Below, in pieces: positions 1 to 6,597 of a stretch of 7,737 nt of DNA. The translations under genes were made by a program, and so were the position numbers. Below the pieces are notes generated by a model. It was not told the DNA's origin, searched no databases, and was given only the letters and a program-made list of their open reading frames with translations. How positions within the stretch are numbered: the first letter of the stretch is position 1; every line of letters begins with the position of its first letter. The stretch comes from Burkholderiales bacterium (GTDB lineage Bacteria; Pseudomonadota; Gammaproteobacteria; Burkholderiales; SG8-39). The stretch covers positions 1 through 7,737 of the forward strand of contig JADLDQ010000140.1 in NCBI GenBank assembly GCA_020846575.1. The letters are read 5' to 3'.

Positions 1-26
1 AGGGCCGGGGGGGGCCTCACCATCAT
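1..26 (-). CDS. Possible start of a downstream gene, coupled to folC (partial)
   Basis: An ATG at 26-24 overlaps the folC stop codon TGA at 25-23 as ATGA, the arrangement typical of translationally coupled genes. The frame reads Met-Met-Val-Arg-Pro-Pro-Pro-Ala and stays open to the window edge. No strong Shine-Dalgarno sequence is visible upstream, which fits re-initiation by ribosomes finishing folC. Codons 5 to 7 lie on a run of eight C residues on the coding strand. Only eight full codons are visible, so no product can be named and chance is possible. In Proteobacteria folC is often followed by a SPOR-domain gene, but nothing here tests that. Confidence 0.4.
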
Positions 27-1447
27 TGGCGCAGTGCGCCCACGCGTTGGCGAGAATCGAGCGCGCTGAGGGTCTCCCCCGCCAGATAGGTCGAGCCGGC
101 GACTGCCAGCACGCGCCACGGTTCGGGGCAATCGAGGGCAAAGGCCAGGGCATGGCGCAGGTCGCGCGCCAGCCAGCGTGGGGGGCCGCCGGGCGCGGTG
201 GCGAATGCCGTGGGATCCCAGGAGCGACCGGAGGCGACCGGGGTCAGCAGCACCAGGTCGAAATGCGGGGTCAGGCAGCGCAACATGCCGGCGATGTCCT
301 TGCCCTGGAGCGCGCCGAAGATCAGCCAGCGGGGCGCGCGCGGCCAGGTTGTCGTCAGGGCAGCCGCCAGGGCCCTGGCGCTGTCGGCCGTGTGGCAGGT
401 GTCGAGGACCAGGGTGCGTTCGCCTCCGCGCACCGGCACGATCAGCGGTTGCACGCGCGCCGGCACCACGGTACGCGCGAGCGCGTCGAGCAGGACCCGC
501 CGACGCGGCGCGAGCCGGCCCTGCGCGGCAAGCTCCGCCACGGTCGCAACCGCGAGCGCGGCGTTGTCGGCCTGGTGGGTGCCCAGCAGGGCCAGCCGGG
601 CCTGCCGCAGGGCCAGACCCGGCGCGAAAAAGTCGGCGCGCACGCCGCCGCCGCGCAGGGTGCGAACGTGACGGGCCTGGACTTCATGCCCCAGGCGCCA
701 CAAGCGCGCGCCGCGCGCGCGCGCGGCCGCCGCGATCACCGCCAACGCTTCCGGACGTCGCTCCCCGGTGATCACCGGCACGCCGCGCTTGATGATCCCG
801 GCCTTCTCCCGCGCGACGGCGGCGCGCGTCGTCCCGAGCACCTCGGTGTGTTCCAGTTCGATCCGGGTGATGACCGCGACCTGCGGGCGCACGCCGTTGG
901 TGGCGTCCAGGCGCCCGCCCAGACCGACTTCGACCACGGCCAGGTCCACGTGTTGCCACTGAAACCAGAGCAAGGCGATGGCGGTGGTGATTTCAAAGAA
1001 AGTGGGAAAGCGATCGGGCACAATCGGACGCGCCGCGTTGCCGCTGCCGGCCAGCGCCTCGCGCACCCACGCGGCGTCCGCGGCCCGTGCCAGCACAACA
1101 TCGAGAAGGACGTCCAGAGCGCGCGTGAAGCCGGCGCGGGGAATCGCGTGGCCGTCCACCTGGATGCGTTCGCGCAGGTCCTGCAGGTGGGGCGAGGTGT
1201 AGAGCCCGACCCGCAGGCCGTGCGCCTGCGCCAGCGCCGCGATCAGCGTGCTGGTGGTGCCCTTGCCCTTGCTCCCGGTGACGTGCACCACCGGGTAGTC
1301 GCGCTCGGGCGCGCCCAGTCCGCGCAGCAGCCGCAGCATGCGCCGAAGTCGGAAGGTCGAATGGCCCAGCAGCACCCGGCCGCCGCGTTCGTAGTCGGTG
1401 AACAGCGCCAGGTAGCGCAGCGCCTCGGAATACGACCGGATCCGCAT
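23..1447 (-). CDS. folC: FolC-family folylpolyglutamate synthase / dihydrofolate synthase
   Basis: This cytoplasmic Mur-ligase-family enzyme is predicted to join glutamate to dihydropteroate and/or reduced folates using ATP. The 474-residue protein shows the family motifs in order: the P-loop GSKGKGTT at 58-65, TSPHL at 84-88 followed by ERI, the segment TFFEITTAIAL at 149-159, EVGLGGRLDATN at 173-184, the HTE segment at 200-202, EKAGIIK at 214-220 (K215 is the expected carbamylated Lys), GTHQADNAA at 289-297, and GSTYLAGE near the C-terminus. It is somewhat longer than the usual 420-430 residues. The start at 1447 was chosen because the family's N-terminal helix begins there; the frame is open back to 1585, but that part is Arg/Ala-rich and overlaps kinase A. 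A weak GGGGA lies 4 nt upstream. The C-terminal domain is divergent: DTCHT (349-353) replaces the usual DGAHN-like motif, keeping Asp and His but losing Asn, and SGRSWDP stands where PRA is common. Whether it is mono- or bifunctional cannot be told. The gene starts 70 bp after kinase A and is probably co-transcribed with it. Confidence 0.93.
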   Translation of the reverse strand: MRIRSYSEALRYLALFTDYERGGRVLLGHSTFRLRRMLRLLRGLGAPERDYPVVHVTGSKGKGTTSTLIAALAQAHGLRVGLYTSPHLQDLRERIQVDGHAIPRAGFTRALDVLLDVVLARAADAAWVREALAGSGNAARPIVPDRFPTFFEITTAIALLWFQWQHVDLAVVEVGLGGRLDATNGVRPQVAVITRIELEHTEVLGTTRAAVAREKAGIIKRGVPVITGERRPEALAVIAAAARARGARLWRLGHEVQARHVRTLRGGGVRADFFAPGLALRQARLALLGTHQADNAALAVATVAELAAQGRLAPRRRVLLDALARTVVPARVQPLIVPVRGGERTLVLDTCHTADSARALAAALTTTWPRAPRWLIFGALQGKDIAGMLRCLTPHFDLVLLTPVASGRSWDPTAFATAPGGPPRWLARDLRHALAFALDCPEPWRVLAVAGSTYLAGETLSALDSRQRVGALRQ

Positions 1448-1468
1448 CGGGTCCCCAGCAGCGAAACC

Positions 1469-1510
1469 GCCCGGACGACCAGCGCCGCGACGTGCCGCGC
1501 ATCGTCGGGC
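1469..1510 (-). other. Imperfect inverted repeat in the kinase A-folC gap
   Basis: The arms at 1469-1478 (GCCCGGACGA on the plus strand) and 1502-1510 (TCGTCGGGC) pair over 9 bp with one bulged G. Inside them, GCGC at 1482-1485 can pair with GCGC at 1497-1500, giving an extended stem. It sits between the kinase A stop and the folC start, about 20 nt before the folC ATG. No T-run follows on the minus strand, so it is not a standard intrinsic terminator. It could be an attenuator, an RNA-stability element, or a chance product of high GC. Confidence 0.35.
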
Positions 1511-1517
1511 CACCGAA

Positions 1518-4500
1518 CTACGCTTCTTCCGTGCAGCGTTCCAGCAGGCCATCCAGGCGGGCGACGGCGGCGCGCGCGCCGGCATCGACCAGCACCGGCC
1601 GGGCGACTTTCAAGTTCTTGCCCGCGACGCTGCGGGTGGCCGCGTTGCCGCCGGCATCGAGCAGGAAGGCGGCGTACACCAGGCGACCGTCGGCACAGGC
1701 GAGCTTGTCGCCGGCCTTGTCGAAGACCTTGAGCGATTCGTGATAGGCCGCCGCGGCCTGCTGGGCGTTGCGTTTGGATTTCAGCACCGCCGCCTGCGCG
1801 CGCAGCACGGCGGCGTCCGCGCCCGGGTCCTGCAACCGCTTCGCGCCCTCGCGCGCCGCGACCACGAGCGGCTCGGCTTCCGCCGCCTGGCCGCGTTCCG
1901 CGAGCACTTCCGCCAACATCGCCGCCACCGACGGCAGGATCGAGCCGAACCCGCCCTTCTCGACCAGCTCCTGAGCCCGGCGAGCGTCCTGCAGCGCCCG
2001 GTCGCTCGCGCCGGCGCGCAGATTGGCTTCCGCTTGCACCCGGCTCGCCAACGCCATGCCTTCGCGCAGCCCCAGGCGTTCGACGCGGATGAAGGCGTCG
2101 GTCGCCTTCTCGCGCGCGGCATCGAGATCGCCGGAACGCAAGTCGAACTCCGCCTGCAACAGCAAGGCGCGCGCCAGCAACCGAGGCGCGTCATGCAACT
2201 GCGCCAGACGGGCGCCGCGCGCGCCCCATTCGCGCGCCGAGGTCCATTCCCCGGTGCGCCAGGCGTGGTCGGCGAACGCCACCAGCGCCGCGGATTCGAT
2301 CCACGGATCCGGCATCGCGCGGCCGGCGGCGAGCGCGGCCTGCAGTGCCTCCTGAGCCTCGTCTTTGCGGTAGCGGGCAATGTGGATGCGGGCGACCACC
2401 AGCCGGGCTTCGGCGCCGGCGAGCCGCAGATCCAGCTTGTCCAGCGCCGCGACCGACTCCTGGGCCAGCTTGAGCGCACCGTCCCAGTCGCCATTGGCAA
2501 ACAACGCCTGGGAGCGAAGAACCTGCGCTTCCGCCGACGCGTCGCGGCGGCCGGCCGCCCGGGCACGTTCGGCGACCTGCGCCACGAGGTCTTCCGTGCG
2601 CGCAAAGTCCTCGCGCGCGAGCGCGCTGCGAGCGAGCAGCAGGTGGACGTCGACATCGGTGGTACGTTCCCGGCGCCCCAACGTGTTGAAGGCCGTCTCG
2701 AGCGCGCGACTGGCATCCGACAAACGGTCCTGGCGCAGCGCCGCCGTCGCCAGCACGCGGTGAATCGAAATCACCCGCTCGATCCGCTTGGCGGCGCCGC
2801 TCAGCGCCTGCTGCAGGCGGCGAATGGCGACCTCGCCCTGCCCCATGCGCACGCCGGCCAGTCCCATGCTCTCCAGCAGATCGACCTGCAGATCCTTGTT
2901 CTTCACCCGATTCAGCCAGTCGGTCGCTTTGTCGAAGTGCGACAGCGCTTCCTGGTTCATGCCGCGCGTGAGGGCGCGTTCACCGGCCCGACGGGAGAAC
3001 TCCACGATCTTGTCGGCCTGGTTGGTCTGCAAGTACTGCCCCGCCACTTCCGCGCAGGCGTCCTCCCCGAGCTCGGCCAGCAGCGCTTCCATGCCGCGCG
3101 CCGCGCGCTCGTGCAGCCGTGCGCGCTCCTCTGCGGGAATCGTCTGGTAGACGTGCTCCCGCAGCTTCTCGGTCAACACCCGGTACGAGGTCCCGTTCTT
3201 CTCCGCCTGCTCCACGAGCAGACGTTCGCCCACCAGGTCGTTCACCAGATAGTACAACTGCGTGTCCGGCACGCCGGTCACCTGGCTGATCGCTTTGAAC
3301 CCGACCGTGCGCGGGAACACCGCCACGGCCTGCAGCACCGCCAGGTGCTTCTTCTGCATCGACCCGAGCTTGCGGATCAACTCCTGGGTCATGCCCAGCG
3401 CCAGGTCCAGGCTCTCGCTCGCGCGCTCCGCCAGCATCCACTGCGACCCGTCGCGGGTCAGGACCTGGTGTTCGAGCAGATACCCGACCATGCGCTCGAC
3501 CTTGGCGGGATTGCCGCCGCTCAAGGTGAACAGATCGCGCGCGAGGGCGCCATCCGGCCGCTCCCAGTGCAGCGCCGAGCGCAGGTACGCTTCGACGTCC
3601 ACCGGCGAGAACGCCTGGGCCGTCAGTTCAACCACGGTGCGTTCCCGGCGCAGGTCGATCATCCAGCGCGGAAAGGCGTTGTTCTCCAACCGCTTCTCCG
3701 GCGTCAGCGTGCCGACCACCAACAGAGGCAGCTCGCGCAGCCGGGGCAACAGACTCTGCAGGACCTCGCAGGAGCCTCGATCGAGCCACTCCAGGCGCTC
3801 CATCAGGATGGCGACGGGACGCGCCTGCGCGAGTTCGCACCAGAATTCCCGCAGGATCTCGGCCTGCCGTGCCGCGGTGATGTCGAGGATCGGCTGCAAC
3901 TGAAGCTGATAGCACTTTTCGCGCAGTTCCGGCACCAGCCGGGACATCTCCGGCGCCCACTTCATCATCATCCGGACGGACAGATCGCGGTCGGTTTCGA
4001 TGCGGCGAAAGGCCTGCAGGACCAGCGAGCGGAACGGCAGGTGGGCGGTGGCCAGGTCGCGCGGGCACTCGGCGGTCAGGATCAACATGCTGCGAAAGCT
4101 GTTCTGCAGCACGATCTCGCGCAACAGGCGGGTCTTGCCCATGCCGGAGTCGCCTGTGACCACGATCAAGTTGCCCTTGCCCTGGGTGGTCTCGTCGAGC
4201 GCGCGTTCGAGGCGGTTGAACTCGCGCAACCGGGAGATCAACGACTTGCAATGCCCGCGGGGCAGTTCCGGCAACAGCATCGGCGGCAGGGCCGCCTCCG
4301 GAGCGATCGGCGTCGACGGCGACACGGGCGCGTCGGCCTGGGCCGCCTCCGCCGCCTGGGCGGGCTGGCCGGCCGCGATGGCGCGAGCCTGCGCGGCCAG
4401 CGTTTCCTCGCAGCGGCGCTTGAACTCCAGGGCATCGGCGCTGCGCGGGTCGAGCGCGAGCGCCTGATCGGCGACGGCAAGCGCTTCCCGGAACAAGCCC

Positions 4501-6506
4501 TGGCCGAAGAGCTGCAACGTGTGTTGCATGTGCTCGGCGATCTCCCGCGCCTTGCGCCGCGCCTCCACGCGGGACTCCGCCTGGCCCGCGCGTGCGGCGG
4601 CATCGGCGTCCTCGGGGGACAGTTCGCGCAGCTTCAGCAGGAACGGCAGCGCTTCTTCGTAGTTGCCGGCGTCGAACAGTTCATAGCCGCGCTTGCGGTG
4701 AAAGGCGATCTCGCCCTCGCACTTCTCGTGCGCGGCGCGCGCCTGAGTCAACAAGCGCGCGAGTTCGGCGTCGTCCCGCCGGGTGGCGAGCGCGCGTTCG
4801 AGGAGACTCACGGCCCGCGCGTATTCGCGCCGACCCAGGCACTCCCGGCCCTCACGCACGAGGTCGGCCGAACTCTCGCCTTGTTCTTTTTTTTGCGCCC
4901 GTTCGAGCTCGAACAGTTTCTCTTCCGAGCGCACGCGCTGTTTGCGCGCCTCGGCGTTCATCGGATCCGCCGCCAGCACTTCCTTGAACTTGTCGCGCGC
5001 CAGCGAATAGGCGGCGCTCTGAAACAACTGCTGCCCTTCCGCCATCAGCGTCTCGACGCGGCGCTTCTTGTCGGACCGGCGCTTCTGCTCCGCCTTGACT
5101 TCGCGCACGCGCAGTTCCGCGATTTCGCGGCTGTCCCGGGCGCCCTCGTGCTGCGGATCCAATTCCAACGCGAGGTCGAAATAGACCACCGCCATGTCGT
5201 AATTGCGGTCATGGAGAAACCGGCAGCCTTCTTCGAAGCACTCGTCGGCGCTGCGGTCGGGCGTGTCGCCTTCACCGCTCGGTTGCACGCGCAGCTTCGC
5301 CTGGCCGAGAAAGTTCTGGGCGTCCTCGTGAGCGGGATCTCGCTCCAGGACCTTTTCGAAATGCTCCTTGGCCTCCCGGAATCGCCCCTTGACGAAGTAC
5401 ATCAGGCCGCGACGCATGGTGGAGCTCAGTTCGAGTTCGCCGGCGCCGAGCGCGGTCGGCTCGGCGGTCTTGCGCTGGCAGAGTTCCAGGCCTTCGCGGG
5501 CGATGACATTTTCCGGATCCAGTTGGACCAACTGCTGGAGTGCCTCCGCGGCGGCGTCATAGCGGGCGGCGGCAAAGGCGGCCCAGGCGTTCTGATGCGC
5601 CGACTGCAGCTCACGCTCGCGCGCCGAGAACAAGGTGAAGGCGCCGGTGCGGATCAGCGCCTGCAGGAGCCGCAATTGCTCGACCACGTCCTCCATGCGC
5701 TCGTAGCGGTTGCTGGTGCGCTTGGCAAGGCAGCGCAGGATCACCGCTTCGAGTTTCCACGGCAGGTCCGGGATCGACCGCGAGGGCGGCTCGACCATTT
5801 GTTCGCGGTGCTGCTTGTAATACCCGACCGAGTTGCCGGCCTCGAAGGGCGTGCGGCCGCTGATCATCTCGTAGAGGATGACGCCAAGCGCGTAGATGTC
5901 ACAGGAGGTGGTGATGATGCCCTCGAAGGTCTCCGGGGACATGTAACGCGGTTTCCCGGTCACGCCCGCGGCGAAGCTCCAGGCCCGCTCGTCGACTTTG
6001 CGGGCGATGCCGAAGTCGGTCACCTTGACCACGCCGTCCGGGCGCACCATGACGTTCTCCGGCGTAAGGTCGCGATGAATCACCGGTGCCGGCTGGGTGT
6101 GAGCGTGGTGCAGCGCGGAAGCGACCTGGACGGCGATGTCGATGGCCTGGTGGAGGCCGATGCGTTTCTTCTCCTTGAGCATCCGGCGCAGAGTTCCGCC
6201 GGGGACGTATTCCATCGCGTAGCCGAGCAGATCCGGCTCTTCGACGGCGAACAGGATGTTGACGATGTTGGAGTCGTCGAGTGCGGCCAGGGTGCGCATC
6301 TCGTTGAGGAACAGGTCGCGCAACCGCGGCCCCTGGAGGTGGTGGGAGTGCATGATCTTGAGGGCGCGGAAGACGCCGAGCTTTTCGTCCATGGCCTTGT
6401 AGACGACGCCGAAGCCGCCGATGGCGATGCGCTCGCGGATGGTCAGGAAGCCGATCTTGCGGCCGGTCAGATCCGGCGGCGGCGGGGCATCCTTGTCGAT
6501 GGCCAT
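1518..6506 (-). CDS. Giant Ser/Thr kinase - TPR - STAND/AAA_16 ATPase - TPR signalling protein
   Basis: This 1662-residue protein is predicted to be cytoplasmic, with no membrane segment or signal peptide seen. Residues about 18-282 form a Hanks-type kinase: nucleotide loop at 27-38 (GGFG at 30-33), Lys50, Glu69, HRDLTPEN at 144-151, DFG at 164-166, SPE at 190-192, Asp203 and Arg267. Residues about 302-714 hold seven TPR-like units, each with a following charged helix. An Ala/Pro-rich linker (about 713-750) leads to a STAND/AAA_16-like ATPase: Walker A GDSGMGKT at 785-792, Walker B-like ILMERLEWLD at 900-909, and GGNP at 997-1000, followed by a winged-helix-like region to about 1100 and a conserved REHVY segment. 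Residues about 1140-1655 are a second helical array of MalT/TPR type. The order recalls PknK-like kinase-ATPase-TPR proteins, with an extra TPR block between kinase and ATPase. Unusual residues are Ala28, Thr148, Lys185, Arg904 and Thr935, described in the findings. The start at 6506 is supported by GGAG 8 nt upstream and a promoter behind it; the frame is open to 6644 but that part overlaps kinase B and lacks kinase homology. Targets and ligand are unknown. Confidence 0.93.
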   Translation of the reverse strand: MAIDKDAPPPPDLTGRKIGFLTIRERIAIGGFGVVYKAMDEKLGVFRALKIMHSHHLQGPRLRDLFLNEMRTLAALDDSNIVNILFAVEEPDLLGYAMEYVPGGTLRRMLKEKKRIGLHQAIDIAVQVASALHHAHTQPAPVIHRDLTPENVMVRPDGVVKVTDFGIARKVDERAWSFAAGVTGKPRYMSPETFEGIITTSCDIYALGVILYEMISGRTPFEAGNSVGYYKQHREQMVEPPSRSIPDLPWKLEAVILRCLAKRTSNRYERMEDVVEQLRLLQALIRTGAFTLFSARERELQSAHQNAWAAFAAARYDAAAEALQQLVQLDPENVIAREGLELCQRKTAEPTALGAGELELSSTMRRGLMYFVKGRFREAKEHFEKVLERDPAHEDAQNFLGQAKLRVQPSGEGDTPDRSADECFEEGCRFLHDRNYDMAVVYFDLALELDPQHEGARDSREIAELRVREVKAEQKRRSDKKRRVETLMAEGQQLFQSAAYSLARDKFKEVLAADPMNAEARKQRVRSEEKLFELERAQKKEQGESSADLVREGRECLGRREYARAVSLLERALATRRDDAELARLLTQARAAHEKCEGEIAFHRKRGYELFDAGNYEEALPFLLKLRELSPEDADAAARAGQAESRVEARRKAREIAEHMQHTLQLFGQGLFREALAVADQALALDPRSADALEFKRRCEETLAAQARAIAAGQPAQAAEAAQADAPVSPSTPIAPEAALPPMLLPELPRGHCKSLISRLREFNRLERALDETTQGKGNLIVVTGDSGMGKTRLLREIVLQNSFRSMLILTAECPRDLATAHLPFRSLVLQAFRRIETDRDLSVRMMMKWAPEMSRLVPELREKCYQLQLQPILDITAARQAEILREFWCELAQARPVAILMERLEWLDRGSCEVLQSLLPRLRELPLLVVGTLTPEKRLENNAFPRWMIDLRRERTVVELTAQAFSPVDVEAYLRSALHWERPDGALARDLFTLSGGNPAKVERMVGYLLEHQVLTRDGSQWMLAERASESLDLALGMTQELIRKLGSMQKKHLAVLQAVAVFPRTVGFKAISQVTGVPDTQLYYLVNDLVGERLLVEQAEKNGTSYRVLTEKLREHVYQTIPAEERARLHERAARGMEALLAELGEDACAEVAGQYLQTNQADKIVEFSRRAGERALTRGMNQEALSHFDKATDWLNRVKNKDLQVDLLESMGLAGVRMGQGEVAIRRLQQALSGAAKRIERVISIHRVLATAALRQDRLSDASRALETAFNTLGRRERTTDVDVHLLLARSALAREDFARTEDLVAQVAERARAAGRRDASAEAQVLRSQALFANGDWDGALKLAQESVAALDKLDLRLAGAEARLVVARIHIARYRKDEAQEALQAALAAGRAMPDPWIESAALVAFADHAWRTGEWTSAREWGARGARLAQLHDAPRLLARALLLQAEFDLRSGDLDAAREKATDAFIRVERLGLREGMALASRVQAEANLRAGASDRALQDARRAQELVEKGGFGSILPSVAAMLAEVLAERGQAAEAEPLVVAAREGAKRLQDPGADAAVLRAQAAVLKSKRNAQQAAAAYHESLKVFDKAGDKLACADGRLVYAAFLLDAGGNAATRSVAGKNLKVARPVLVDAGARAAVARLDGLLERCTEEA
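4887..4894 (-). other. A8 homopolymer (possible slippage site) inside kinase A
   Basis: Eight A residues on the coding strand fall at codons Gln538-Lys539-Lys540 (CAA AAA AAA G), between the fourth and fifth TPR-like units. In the reading frame this includes A AAA AAA, a known type of slippery heptamer. A -1 shift would read 11 further codons and stop at TGA 4854-4852. It stands out in a GC-rich gene where Lys and Gln could be encoded by AAG and CAG. No downstream stimulatory structure was established. Confidence 0.3.
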
Positions 6507-6514
6507 ACGAGAGA

Positions 6515-6518
6515 CTCC
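6515..6518 (-). promoter_or_regulatory. Shine-Dalgarno site of kinase A
   Basis: GGAG on the minus strand lies 8 nt before the ATG at 6506. Good match and spacing favour this start over the in-frame ATG codons at 6545 and 6644. Confidence 0.65.
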
Positions 6519-6543
6519 GGGCGAACGGTGCAAAGCGGAGGGC

Positions 6544-6572
6544 ATGAAACCCGATGCCGCGGCGTGCGTCAA
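6544..6572 (-). promoter_or_regulatory. Sigma70-like promoter upstream of kinase A
   Basis: On the minus strand, TTGACG (6572-6567, 5 of 6 matches to the -35 consensus) is followed by a 17-bp spacer and TTTCAT (6549-6544, 4 of 6 matches to the -10 consensus). It lies wholly in the 91-bp gap between the two kinase genes and would start transcription near 6537, leaving about 30 nt of leader containing the GGAG site. The upstream kinase may also read through, as no terminator was found in this gap. It was judged by consensus match only. Confidence 0.5.
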
Positions 6573-6597
6573 GGGGCGCCGCAGGGCGGGGGTCCGC

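Noticed and set aside
704..725. Alternating CG run with Z-DNA potential
   Set aside because: It lies in folC codons for Ala, Arg and Gly in a GC-rich gene; codon use explains it.
1448..1585. 46-residue N-terminal extension of FolC
   Set aside because: It overlaps the kinase A C-terminus, is Arg/Ala-rich, and FolC proteins normally begin near the helix starting at 1447.
26..1732. A 568-codon open frame on the plus strand opposite folC
   Set aside because: Same shadow effect: Gln/Gly/Arg/His-rich translation without motifs, while folC on the other strand is well supported.
6507..6597. Terminator after kinase B
   Set aside because: Only a 4-bp GC hairpin with no T-run is visible in the gap; not enough to call a terminator.
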